Shown here: piece after piece, positions 49,675-60,857 of the stretch
Position numbering within the stretch: position 1 is the first letter of the stretch
Layout: each line of letters opens with the position of its first letter
DNA from: Microthyrium microscopicum
Lineage: Eukaryota; Ascomycota; Dothideomycetes; Microthyriales; Microthyriaceae
NCBI GenBank assembly: GCA_010405405.1
Contig: MU004230.1
Coordinates: forward strand, 3,955,119-4,019,118
Reading direction: 5' to 3'
Length of the DNA stretch: 64,000 nucleotides
The notes under the pieces: model-generated
What the model was told of the DNA's origin: nothing
The model's input: only the letters and a program-made list of their open reading frames with translations
Databases searched by the model: none
Translations under genes and position numbers: made by a program

Positions 49675-52511
49675 TCATATGCCTGCGACGCTCTTTTTAC
49701 GTCCAAGGCCGAAAAATCCGCGCTTTTCCTTCTTTCGACCGCTTTGCTGCTCTATTGGAGGTAGCGCGGTCGGAGTCGGCGTGCGAGCCATCGTCTCTCT
49801 CGTATCCGGCGTCAGAGATCTATTGTGATTCGGTATTTGATGATCGGGTGTCTGTCGGCCAGGAGTATGATTCTGAGGTGTGTGATTTTGGGGTGTATCA
49901 ATGGGCGTGGGTATGGCGTGGAACATCGGAGGTGGTAGGCCTGGTGTGGGAGGTAGAGGCGGGAGATTGGGTGGCTCGGCGGGTTCATGTTGGGACATCG
50001 AGGGAATGGAAGGAAGAGACGGTGAGGAGGCGAGTGAGTACTGAGAGTCAGAGGGTGGCGACATTATATGCGGTATTGGCGGTATTATGAGTGAGGGCTG
50101 CTCAGGAGCTTCAGCTACAGGCTGAACTGATGGTGGATTATGGGACAATTCTCCTTTGCTTTTAGTCGAGCCCCAAAGTTTCGGTTTGCCTTTCATGCTC
50201 TTGGTCTTGAAGCGGTTCATACTCGAGCTGAAGAAACCATTCGTCGCCGAATCCTTGTGAGGTTCTGCCAGGGGCGTGGGTGTTGTATCTTCTTGTACCG
50301 GTGTAACTACTGATTCCTGAGCTGCTGGTAGTTGTAAAGTGGCTGGCATTTCTTCCTGTGTTTGGCTGTTTCGACTCCCACCTTCTGATATTGACGTCCT
50401 GGATACTACTGGAGATGGAGCGACGTCTTCTTTCAGAACGTCTCTCTTACTCTGCCACCTATGCAGCATATTAGGCTCCCTTTTCTTCTCCTTGGGCAAT
50501 TTGGGCAAGTCTTTTTCATGGGCTTTGGCATCCGCTTCTTGATCGACGGCTTTCTTGAGTACAGTGCTCTTCTTTCGATTAAGGAATGGTAAAATTGGAC
50601 TGCTGGTAACATGCTCTAGGGCGTTGGAAAACGGGGGCGCGCCATTTGGCGGCGCTGCGGAAGGACTAAGTGGTGCCGTGAATGATCGATCTAGGCTTGG
50701 AAATTCGGTTTCTTCGTGAGTAGGTGATGGAGGTGAGAATGATCCGTTTGCATTTACGTATGGTCCGTTTGCCTTGCCGTTGGGTTGGAGGCCTGGTTCT
50801 TTGGATCCCATGGTAAATGGCTGTGATATCGCCATTCGATCTTCCTCATCCATATCCTTCTCCGCTGCCTCAAATGTGGTCTCCTGGTAGAACAGGACGT
50901 ATGCGCAAGCCAGTCCTTGTTCGCTGCCAAAGTACTGACGCACAAATCCCTTCTCAACGGGTTCCACATTCTCGTCGTCGAAAAGCAGCCAACCCCATTC
51001 TTGAGTTTTTATTATAGACACGTAATGACCCTGATAAGGGCTCATTCCGATGTGAACCACAACCGCATAAAGTTCGTAGAGCTTGTCCTGGTCCTCGGCA
51101 TCGTCTGTCAAATTAAAAAGACGTAAGTAGTAAGGATATGCTACACGATGGTGTAATTTCTGAAGCCGTTGGAGATCCTCGGTATAAGTAAAGCGCTTCA
51201 AATGCAATGCAAGGATTTTTGGTAGCCTTTTGATCTTCATCCGTTTTTCCGCCTCTTGCAGGCCATTACAGCTGTCGCAATGAAATTTGTTGCGTTCGTT
51301 CAGCATTTCTTCTTCTGAGAATTTCAACAGGCATGATGTAACGGACGAAAACAGTCCAAGGTCCACCGAAAGATCCAGATAGGCCTCTTCTCGAGCTGAT
51401 GTGTTTTGGCACGTCAAGCATTTCGTTTCCGATGTCAGCGTTCCTTCAAACAGTTCATGAACCCATTTGGTGTTGGGAATGACCTGATGCAGAGAATCTA
51501 TCGATGAACCGTCTGATCTAGCATGGCTTCCGCTTTCCGAGTTTTGCTTGGACATTTGTTTTGCGTATTTTTCCATGTCCTCAACAATTTCATTCAGCAC
51601 AAAATTTAAGCACTCGTGTGCATCCTGATGCATAGGAACCGAGAATACACTATTCAATGATCTGACAAGATCTGTTCCTCGTCTCGGGCTGACCACGCCT
51701 ATCCTGGATTCGTGTTCTATTATGTTCTCAAAAATATCTTTCAGACTTGTAAACATGCTCTCAGGCATGTCATATCTCGACCCGCTGGCCTGGTCCATTT
51801 GTAGTATTGGGCCGGTAGCAAGAGCCAATTTCTTCTTATACTCGGACGAGTCTTTGTTTTCCTCCTTTCCGGGTGGTGGTGGTGGCACTACGACGGGAGT
51901 ATTCGATTTCTTGACGGGTGAGGCAGGCGAGGCATTGTTAATCTTGAGCCGTAACGGGGATAACGGAGCCATGATACCAAGACCATTGGTGTTAACAGGC
52001 GACGTCTCGGCGCCATTGGTTTCTATGGGTGTGGAATCGAGGTTCGTCGCGTGCGGTGCGCTTAATTGCGATCGGTTCGGAAAATTAAGGATGTGTTCCC
52101 GGAATGGAGGCGAGTGGTATAGGCACTGTATTATGGAGTTGTAATAGCTGCAAATTGCGTTAGCGAATTCACAATGAAAGAGGTAGAAGTAGTACCATGT
52201 GCTCCCAAACTGCTTCATCGTTAGCATGGATCTTTGCAGGAATATCAGGCCAGACTCACATTTTCCATTCCAAACAATTTATCACTTCCATCATCTCTGT
52301 TCGGCCCAGCATCGGCCAGGAGCTTCTCGAGGGGTGAAAGTTGCGGCGCATTTGGATCTTTCTTGGTCGCAGCGTGGCCATTCGCAGTCGTGGCGTTGCC
52401 CTACGCGAGATCTGGTGTTAGCCGGAACAATACGAGGAGTAGTGCAACCGAGGGTGATCGCAGAGAGATACATACTGAGCTTCCTTTGAACTTGCTCAGA
52501 AACGAGGACAT
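49675..52511 (-). CDS. creB: Ubiquitin-specific protease CreB (USP12/46, UBP9/13 type)
   Basis: 887-aa deubiquitinase from exons 52511-52476, 52400-52260, 52209-52196 (14 bases) and 52147-49675. In Aspergillus CreB acts with the WD40 protein CreC in carbon catabolite repression; the human relatives are USP12/46. The protein starts MSSFLSKFKG, then PLEKLLADAG, and the Cys box GSTCYYNSIIQCLYHSPPFR with catalytic Cys64, whose codon is split by the third intron (TG|C). Further landmarks are EYKKKLALATGP, PESMFTSLKDIFENI, MHQDAHECLNFVLNEI, the zinc-binding CxxC pairs TKCLTCQN and FHCDSCNG, and the His box VVHIGMSPYQGHYVSII followed by GWLLFDDENVEPV. The C-terminal 400 residues are disordered and Pro/Ser-rich, as in CreB. 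The box reads F-G-S-T-C where most relatives have G-N-T-C. Confidence 0.95.
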
Positions 52512-55500
52512 GCTGGCTGGGGTTTATGCGGGAGGTATGTGCCAGGCGGACAAAGGTCGTGGTTGAGCGCGGTGCAGCAACTCAACTGTGCGACGGGGAG
52601 GGTCCACGAGTATGGAGAGCGGCGCGCAGGTCAAACACATGGGAGGCGGCCAACAGATGTGGTGTCAGTGAAGGAGTGATGGCTTTAATGGGCGTTGGAG
52701 GAACGTAGGAGGGATTTGGGGCTGAGTTGTTGGTATGGAGTCGGGCGCGGTTGGAGGTTGGTTGGTGGAAGAAGCATTGAGTGCGGCAGTGTAGTGGAAG
52801 CTGACGATGATGTGTAAGGCGGAGACGGGATTATTGCGGAGTAACAGGTAGCAGCGGCGGAAGGCTAGTGGAAAAGTACAAGAGGAGAGAGACGAGTTTG
52901 GGTGATAACTGCATGTGTTGTAGGAGAGTGGAGTTGTAGTATGGACATACAGTAACAGGTGGTAGCAGTCTCCGGGCCAGAGGCGGCGTTCCTTCCCAGG
53001 ATTTGGTTAAGAGCAGCAAGCGCCCATTCGTGAATGAAATGGCGATTGGATCCGTAGATTGTACCGGTAGTAGCCTTCTCTAGTACTCTACCAGCTCGTA
53101 CATGCGTGAAAGCTAGCAGTTAGCAGGTACTAAAGACACCGTAGCAATGGGCCGGAGTGGGCTGCTGCAGTAGTGCAAGTTGGAGTTGGGAGCGGAAGCG
53201 AGAATTGATGCAATGATGCGAGGGCCGACTTTGTGGGATTGAAGTCTAAGCGACTCAAAGGTCGACTATTGGATGTATTTGCCCGAGAGAACGATTCTGC
53301 GACTTTATGAGTTACCAATCAAATGCAGCCCATCCGCATGTCAGTCTTGGTAAAAAGCTCGGAGGCGTAGAAGCGTAAAAGCGTTGATCTTCTCTCGTCT
53401 ACACTCTGCAACATTGGCTGTGTGAGTAAGTACTTTTGATACCACTATTCAACGTTCCATTATTATCTTTTGATGGCCTACGCCGCTTCAAATCTCTAGA
53501 ATTGAAGTTCAACTGTACATGGTACCGAGCTCTAACTGCCAATGATTTCATCACCCAAAAACTGGACACCAGCGCTTCCGCAGGTCCTACATCCTACGCG
53601 GCGTGGTAACTGGCAATTAAATGTATCTTACACAGGCAGTTACCAATAAACGACATATCCCGCCAAGCATTTCTTGCCATCTACTCTAACTCTCTCTATC
53701 TTATTGCCATGTCTACATGGTACTCATCTAGAACACCCGCTACTTTGCGCTGTTGATACTGATCTCTCACCTGACTCTAACTTGACATCAAGCCGGTTGA
53801 AGTGAGTCGCTGAGTCCATTCATGATTCCGACCGAACAACCAATCCTTTACTCGGTACTACCCAGTCGGCAAATCCGTAATGCTTCTCAACCTGTCCACC
53901 AGGGCCCTGTCTTTCATTCAACCCGGATAAATTTCCAATGTTCCATCTCCAGACTTCCCTCGCCATCCCAGGACCCAGCCTGCCCAGGTCTTTCCCTGCG
54001 CAAAGGAGCCCGAGAACCACTTCCCGACACCCGCTGCATCCCGTCACGCCCGTCGTTACGTCTTTCCTCCCAAAAAAACAGTAATTCTTGCAGTTCCACC
54101 CCCATCCCACCTGCTTGGATCTGACATGTCTTTTTCCCACGTTTGCCCATCCCCTCACGTTTCTCCTGCAATGTGACGACATCTTCATGCCACAACAACG
54201 AACCACTCGTATTATCGCCTTTAACTCTGCAACCTTCTCCTTTGCACTCAGTACTCTGCAGTTGCTGTCTGCCTAGACCCTTATCATACCTCCTAACGCC
54301 GCATCATTCTATCGTCTAGGCTCACAGACAATGCCTTTACTTTTTCTTAACTTCTTGGCATGAAGCTTTAGGATCGGTGGTATGTGGGCAATCGAGTATC
54401 GGTGCGCATTGCTATGATAGGCTCTCAGCGGCACGGCTGCGATACATCATCCATGCTACAATTGTACAATAATGAGCGCGGTATAGCAAATGTACCAACG
54501 ATGACTGTGGGTGACAGTCGGAAATAATTGCCCCGAAGGGCCCGGAGGTTGCAGCACATGGCCATCTTCGGCTCTTCAACGTGACGCGAGTTAGTTGCGG
54601 GCCTAGATCTTACTCCTCACGCTAGTGCAAGTAACTTTACTTTACTTCATGTTGAAAGTTTGGAGGCAAGATGTCTTCCATGGCTTTGATGTTGAGCGAA
54701 ATACATCCTCATTGGTTCATATTCTTATTGAATTCGGTGGAAACAGTATACATCAGCCTTGGTACGAAAACATCATACTGGATAGATGAGAGCAGACATA
54801 GTGACACAGGGAGGCGGTGCTCCGGATCGCCGTCACAGGAGTTGATGACCTCTGAACGCTCACCATACTGAAGTGCCAATAATTAACTGTTGGAAGGACT
54901 GGACATGAAGAAGGACGAGACCCACAAAATCACGATGGTTTCAGGACTACTCATGAATGGCTATCGTCGAATGAACAGTTACCAATTGAACACGGTTCTT
55001 AAAGGTCTATTGGCAGTCAATGTGGCAGTCCTGTGGCAGATGAATATAGATGTAAATTCAGAAAGCACTCCTACTGTACATGCAAGTAGATCATGAAATA
55101 CTCCGGAAATAAATCTTTAGATCCTTCTCAAATTTCTTTTATCTTACCACGAAATGTTTTGGTCGAGAAAACGTTGACAGCCAAAGGCTGGGTGCAATAA
55201 TGCAGCTGCTCACTATCAATTCAAATTGGAGGTATCTTAATATCAAGTTCCTGATTTTTGAAAATATGATCTCGGCATCTGGATGAAAGAAAAGGCCGGT
55301 TACACGTAACTCGGAGAGATGTTATTGAAGCCTGATTAGTCGGCAGAGAGCATAGTGCTCGTCTTATATGTGCTTATAGATTATGGACGACAGGAAAAAT
55401 ATGTAAAGACTGCAGGACATAATAATCATTTCGGTTTAGGGCCTAGAATTACTTTGTTTGAAATGCTCGGTGCTTCTCTTAGAGAATGCCAGTACTCAAC

Positions 55501-55844
55501 TCAATATTGAACTTTTGCAAGATATAAAATTGCTTCAATAACCAATATTGAACAATGCCGAAATAAGTGGCAAGATATTTCCTGTAGAACGAAAGATATA
55601 ATCTGATGTCAAGCGAAGAGGAATTCAAGTTTGGAAGAGGAAAGATGCTAATCGTGCGCTATATATTGCTTGGGGTGTGAATTCCTAATAATGATTAAGC
55701 CTATTCCTCGTTCACGAGTTGAAGAAGAACTTAAGTTGACAAAATTTCAGGCTAGCCTTAATAGGTTACCTGAAACTCTCACATAGCCCCTTATGCCCAA
55801 AAAATGTCACTGTAATCCCCTATGCCCATATGCAACATGGTTCT

Positions 55845-55902
55845 GAGGGTTCAAATCCCTCTATCGGCTTACCAGACTTCAAACTGGGTCATGGTTTTTT
55901 TT
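55845..55902 (+). other. tRNA T-arm-like hairpin with B-box and T8 run
   Basis: GAGGG (55845-55849), loop TTCAAAT and CCCTC (55857-55861) form a perfect 5-bp stem and 7-base T-loop, with the B-box GTTCAAATC. A run of eight T (55895-55902) follows, as in Pol III terminators. The rest of a tRNA, including a 5' acceptor strand pairing with ATCGGCT, is not found upstream, so this is a tRNA fragment or a SINE-like head at most. Confidence 0.35.
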
Positions 55903-56479
55903 GCATCTTTTCACCCCTTTTATGCTTGTAGACATCGAATTTCATGTCAATCCTTTCTTTGCACCTAATTTTCGACTTCCCTTAGAGTTCCTATGTCTTT
56001 TCATTTTGCATCTAATGTTAATGTGCCGTAGCCTAGAGTTGAAAGCATGTCATTACCTACCTCTAGCCCTTTTGATTATGGTCAGATCCAAACGATATAT
56101 CCAGAATCTACGGTCTACTGCAAACTATTTTCGACTCCGAGCCCATGAGCTGACGCAGAAAAATCTTCCTTTTCAAAAGATTTATATACCATACCTATGG
56201 CGGCGATATAGCGAATCTGTCCACATTCTTTGAAGCTCTTCGCTTCCAAGTATCTCAAGGCTTTCAGATTATCCGAACCATAGAATGGGCTCAATCAATC
56301 ATCCCTCCAAAGTTGTTAAATTCCTTCGACGAAGATCGATAACGATAGGGTTCTGAGAAAGAGAAATCAAGAAGATAAAGTACAGTACTTGGTCAAGGGC
56401 TAAGGCTGAACCACGTTTTTATTGGCTTCAACAAACAGGGTTCAGCAGGGTCTGGGATCAGATCTTTGACATGCCGTCT

Positions 56480-56600
56480 TTTCAATTGGTTGAGACCCAT
56501 GTGCAAGCCGCAAGGCTGCCAAGATAAGGCTGAATGGCCAACCTCACTTCTTGTTTTGCGAGAGACAAAGTAATTGACAAATCTGAATGGGGAAATGGTT
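56480..56600. repeat. Dispersed repeat, copy 2
   Basis: Contains the 26-base block (56509-56534) identical to 8586-8611, with weaker flanking similarity (CAATTGGT upstream; CCAACCTCAC downstream). Same orientation as copy 1. Confidence 0.45.
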
Positions 56601-57197
56601 AGTGAGTAGTAATAACCGGTCTTCAACCAGTAGGAGAAGGGGCCTCGGACCGAATCAATTTGTGGTGATGAGGCTCACGATTTGATCATGGGCATGAAGT
56701 GTACTTAAATCTCCTTTAAGTCTGAAGATAGCTCCGCATTGCTTCAAGTGTACGAAGCTGAAATATTCGGGGTGTGATGGAAATCGAAGGCGGTGCTTTA
56801 GATAGGAACATTGTACGAGATAATACAAATTTTCATAGATTATAGAAAACTGGCTGAGGTTGCAATTCATTTCTACCTCACGAACTACTTATAATCCGAC
56901 TAGGCTGATGCAGAATAGCTATACCACCTCGAACAGAGGCACATTTTTCTCAGTCAGCCCGCCACTGACCTCGTTACCCTCCTCATTTCCCATTCATCTC
57001 ATTTGAGACTCCCAAATTCTCCCTCGTACACCATCGTCACACAAAATTTGCAGCCACTCTATTTACAATAAAAACCTACTAGCGATTACTCTTCAAACTC
57101 TGATTCAAGGGGGGACCACTACCTACTAGTAGCACCACTGAAAAGCGCCATTATGGACGACAATGCGCAACTCTAGGACCTCTCCATCCTGCAAAAG

Positions 57198-57770
57198 ATG
57201 TACCAAGGTCGTGTTCCTACAAACCAAGAGATGAAGGACCTCGCGAACGAATGGCATACGCAAGAACAGCGATTCGATCTTCTAGAAGAACGGATACCCC
57301 AAATCCACCGCCAAGGAGTCGAAGACGCTTGGAAAGACCTCGAAATGGCACAAAAAACATTCGCCAATAGCCTGTCAGAAAATGACGACGACTGCGCCGA
57401 GCTTTATAAAGAGCTTAGGGAAGAGAAGCAATCCACCAAGATCGAGTACGAGAACACCGCAAAGGTTCTACTGGAGCAAATGGAAGCAGGAGAGCAGGTC
57501 TTGGAGGGACCATTCGAGCAAATGGCGAAGCGACATCTCGCCGTCTTGAAAGAATATCGGGACCTGCAAATGGACTTGGAACAGATGATTGGGCCTGATG
57601 ATTTGACTGACGTTCTCGACCATCTCGCACCTTACCTAGGCTTCTTTCGCAAGGGCCAGGGCGAGGGAAAAGATTTGAGAGGAAACTGGTCCATTAGATA
57701 CGACAAAGCGCAGGAGGCCTTGTGCAAAGTATCCAATGTATTCAAACCGTATCAGTCTGATGCTGCTTGA
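57198..57770 (+). CDS. Coiled-coil hypothetical protein, 190 aa
   Basis: A single-exon, Glu/Lys/Leu-rich protein, mostly alpha-helical with coiled-coil heptads (EERIPQIHRQGVEDAWKDLE, LYKELREEKQSTKIEYE, EQMEAGEQVLEGPFEQMAK). No family is recognised. The ATG at 57198 is used. A better-placed ATG at 57153 is in the same frame but is separated by a TAG at 57174-57176; the intervening codons also read as plausible protein, so the N terminus may have been shortened by a C-to-T change (CAG to TAG). There is no signal peptide or membrane helix. Confidence 0.65.
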   Translation: MYQGRVPTNQEMKDLANEWHTQEQRFDLLEERIPQIHRQGVEDAWKDLEMAQKTFANSLSENDDDCAELYKELREEKQSTKIEYENTAKVLLEQMEAGEQVLEGPFEQMAKRHLAVLKEYRDLQMDLEQMIGPDDLTDVLDHLAPYLGFFRKGQGEGKDLRGNWSIRYDKAQEALCKVSNVFKPYQSDAA

Positions 57771-58302
57771 TTAATGCTTGGGGTGATCGTATGTCTACTC
57801 TTCACTCTCGGCCCTTCTTCTGCTAATCTAAGACAGGACTCACTTGGGTTGTGTGGAGACTTAAGAGAACTGGGTCATGCAGCACTTTGATTGCGGCGCT
57901 GTTGGTGGAAAGTTCTTTTCAGCTTTCTCTTCAGCTGATCGTTTGCTTAGTAGCAAAGGACGCTTTACTTGGACTTGTACAAAACTCTCGGCGTAATTTG
58001 ATGAGATAGGCAGAGTTCTTTCTGATGGTGTCTGCCGCTGACGGCTTGATATTGGTCCTCAGTCTAGGTCGGAAATGTAATTGGGGCTGCCAAAAAAGTG
58101 AAGAAGACTTATAATTCTACACTTGCTTTGCTTGCAGCACACCGTGATACATTCTAAGGTTGTACCATGACGTCTCTCCGCCCATTTAGCTCTGACCAGC
58201 AGTCTACTCCTCTAATATGAGTTACAGTTTATCGTTCAACTTCCCATATTTCTCCCAACCCATGCTCATCTCGTTCGCTGCACTTTGACTGAAGTAGTGT
58301 AC
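57771..58302. other. Convergent 3' intergenic region
   Basis: About 530 bases between the coiled-coil gene and the dual YTH-like gene; no gene is seen. Confidence 0.45.
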
Positions 58303-60857
58303 CTAATGATTGTCAATCAAGTAGTCGATGTTCTTAGAATCCCAGCGTTTGCTAGCATTGAAGGTCTGGTTGTGTTTTTCGCGTAGTATGTTGTGGATAC
58401 GTTCGTGGGCTGATGTGCTGATGGAGTTCTGGATAGGTTGAGCAGCAGAGCGAGTGACAGTGACGGCCGAACTTTTGTCGTTTTTGATGGCTTCTCCAGT
58501 AGATGGATGCATGGCCTCGCTCAAGTTCTTTCTCACCATCGGATCTAGAATCTGATAGAATGGCGGAAATAGAATCCAGTCCTCATCGAAAAGACGCTGC
58601 TCTTTGAGTAGAATCTCTCCAACTTCAGTGAAGAATACAGATCGCTTACTCATCCACTGTACAACAAATGCCTTACTTTCTTTGGCCTCTGTCTTGTCAT
58701 GCCAGGCGGGAAGCGGAATTGGAAACTGAGACCCGAGCTGGACTCGCTTGACTTCGGCCTAATTTTTGATCAGCTCTCGTTTCAAATTTGGAAGTTTTCT
58801 TGAACCCTTGCAGCGAATACTCACATATCCATGAAACATCCTATACTCCCGATTCTCTTCATGAAAGATCAAGAAAACTCGTTGCTTTGACCGATACAGC
58901 TGGCATAGCAAGTTCTCGGCCGACTTCGTCACAACCAGATAGTTCTCGCTCATCATGTCCTCCATTGTCACTCCAGGTGGAATCTTGACCAAGCAAACGT
59001 GGCTGAGAATTGCTGTGTTCTTCTCGCTATGCTTTTGTAACATAACTTCGGGCTTACTTGTAGAGTTCTGTGGTGTTGGCTGAATTTGAACCTAGCATTC
59101 GTTAGTGGGATACAGAAGACCAATGTAATGTTAACTCTGAAAGATTCTTCTGTCTCCTCGTTGAGCAATCCCATTCAGCGCTATGAGGATCATGCAGTGG
59201 CATATGGGCCATCGAGTGCGGAGAGGTTAATTCGAAAATCATGATGTGGGGAAAAGCGCGATTTCAGAGACATCTTGCAAGTTGTGATCGCATGCTATGG
59301 GTTCCATCGCATTCGGTGGGAGCCATAGCATGCGATGCAGCCACCATGTTGTCCGGTGTTATCGAGTGTACGTCAAAAAGGTAATTCCGCAAAGAGGCAA
59401 CTTACCATAGAAGATGTTTTCCGAGCAGCCATAGGTTGATCAGCTTGAACAGACCCCTCGCCATTGTCGATAGAATCCGGATGCTGAAGATTTTGCAAAA
59501 GGTCTGATGACTGATTCGTGACATCTGATGCCGCCGCTTTTGTGTATAGTGCTTCTGCAATCGAATAGCCCAAGTTGGTGTCAATTTTATGTAGCCATGG
59601 CCATTTCTTGAAAGCACATGAGGGCGAGAAAGAGTTTTCTATAGCACGCAGCAGCTTAGGATCTTCCCAAAAGCCAACCGGTTTTGTAGCTGCCCAATTC
59701 ACTGGAAACGGCTCATATCTTGTACGATGTAGTGGATGCCAGGTAGGATAAGGGTTCACGTCAGACTGCGGCATTGGTGGTCTCTCGACTCGTGCCTTGT
59801 GAATGATTAGCCGCCGTATCCATTTATCAACAGCTCTGAAAATGAGCACTTACTAGTCCCTTAAAACTACCATTGTTCTCTCCCTTAGGCGCAACCGTGT
59901 AGAAAATGATGAAAACGTGATCATGGTCTGTGAAGGCTTGATTCACTTGTTTCTGTGTCTTTTCTGATAGAATGTAGATCGATTCGGCCATTGATAGTGC
60001 TATGACACCACTTTGAGCGGGCCGGTGGATAAAGTAAGCAACTGACTGGCCATTGGATTTGAATGCAGTCGGAGTGCAATCGAAATGATCATTATTAGTC
60101 AGGGCGATTGAGAGATAATGTGGCACTGTTGGGCTTATAGTTAGTTCGGCCTTTCTCCGTGGTCCGCCAATCCAGATTATTGGCAGAAGAATTGTAGAAC
60201 TTACAGGCCTCTACATCAGTGTCTTCTCGTAGTCTGATTGGAAGATCTTCATTTTCATCCAGATCTTCAGCGCTCTTTTGCTTCTTTCGAGATTGCAAGC
60301 CTCTCGTCCAGCCTTCCATTTTCGCTTGAGCAACTTGAAGTCTTACCATTCGAAGTTGTGCAGGTGTTAGTTCTTCTTCAAGCGTGTCCATATTGGAAGC
60401 TTTCCGTTTTCCGGAAGACATGGATGGCGTCGAGATTGAGGGTGCGGGTTTGAGTTTTGTAACGTCAACGTTCTTTTGGGCCAATTCTTGAGTATATTCA
60501 GGTACCAGAAGATGCAGGTAGAATTCGAGTTCAGCGTCATGAGCGTTCTGGGTCAGGCCCCTAGAGAGATACTGCTCTACTTCAGCAGATGGTGCTTCTA
60601 TAGTGTTAGTGTTATGTAAGAGATGAATGAATTGGTAATTTTGAGAATAGAATCTGATAGCACTATTTATCATTAGAGTACCACAGAAACTATCCTACGA
60701 TAAGATGTTTCCCAGTGCTTTGATGTTGCCAAATAACGTGGGTGGATGAGAGTCCTGCGATAAAAGATTTACCTTGAAGTAGTGCTTTGCTAGACCAGAA
60801 CGCTTCGTGCTCAGCGTCCGAAGCATCGCTCGATGGAGCGTGGTGCCAGAAAGGCAT
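58303..60857 (-). CDS. Protein with two YTH-like domains (A then B), 620 aa
   Basis: Six exons on the minus strand, 60857-60773, 60597-60205, 60125-59854, 59795-59406, 59091-58825 and 58758-58303, keep one frame. The start MPFWHHAP matches the MSFWYPAP start at 11.8 kb. A charged helical region with a basic RKKQK tract follows. The type-A unit has VAYFIHRP, SIYILSEKTQ, FIIFYTVAP, SFKGL, intron, ARV, YPTWHP, PFPVNW, PVGFWEDP. The type-B unit has CLVKIPPGVTMEDMM, VFLIFHEE, MFHGY, intron, AEV, IPLPAWHD, AFVVQW. The 314-base intron joining A to B (59092-59405) has a GTAAGT donor and CACTAAC..CTAG acceptor but is long; the halves could instead be two genes, the A part ending at 59373. It also contains a 14-bp perfect inverted repeat. 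RNA binding is inferred from fold resemblance. Confidence 0.62.
59287..59336. repeat. Perfect 14-bp inverted repeat inside a predicted intron
   Basis: Arms 59287-59300 (ATCGCATGCTATGG) and 59323-59336 are exact reverse complements around a 22-base spacer, within the long intron of the dual YTH-like gene. In the transcript this would fold into a stable hairpin. Confidence 0.8.

Larger units (their letters stand above)
52512..57152. other. 4.6-kb gene-poor region
   Basis: Upstream region of creB followed by AT-rich DNA. Short frames on both strands lack family matches and splice support. It holds a tRNA-T-arm-like hairpin with a B-box (55845-55861) and the second copy of the dispersed repeat (about 56480-56600), both listed separately. 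The last 200 bases are the pyrimidine-rich leader of the coiled-coil gene. Confidence 0.45.

Noticed and set aside
53820-54206. Overlapping open frames on both strands at 53.8-54.2 kb
   Set aside because: Composition is Pro/Ser on one strand and Gly/Trp/Arg on the other, with no family resemblance or splice sites; a GC-rich non-coding patch explains it.
55901-56233. Hydrophobic plus-strand frame at 55.9-56.2 kb
   Set aside because: Hydrophobicity follows from T-rich DNA; no transmembrane family, promoter or splice evidence.
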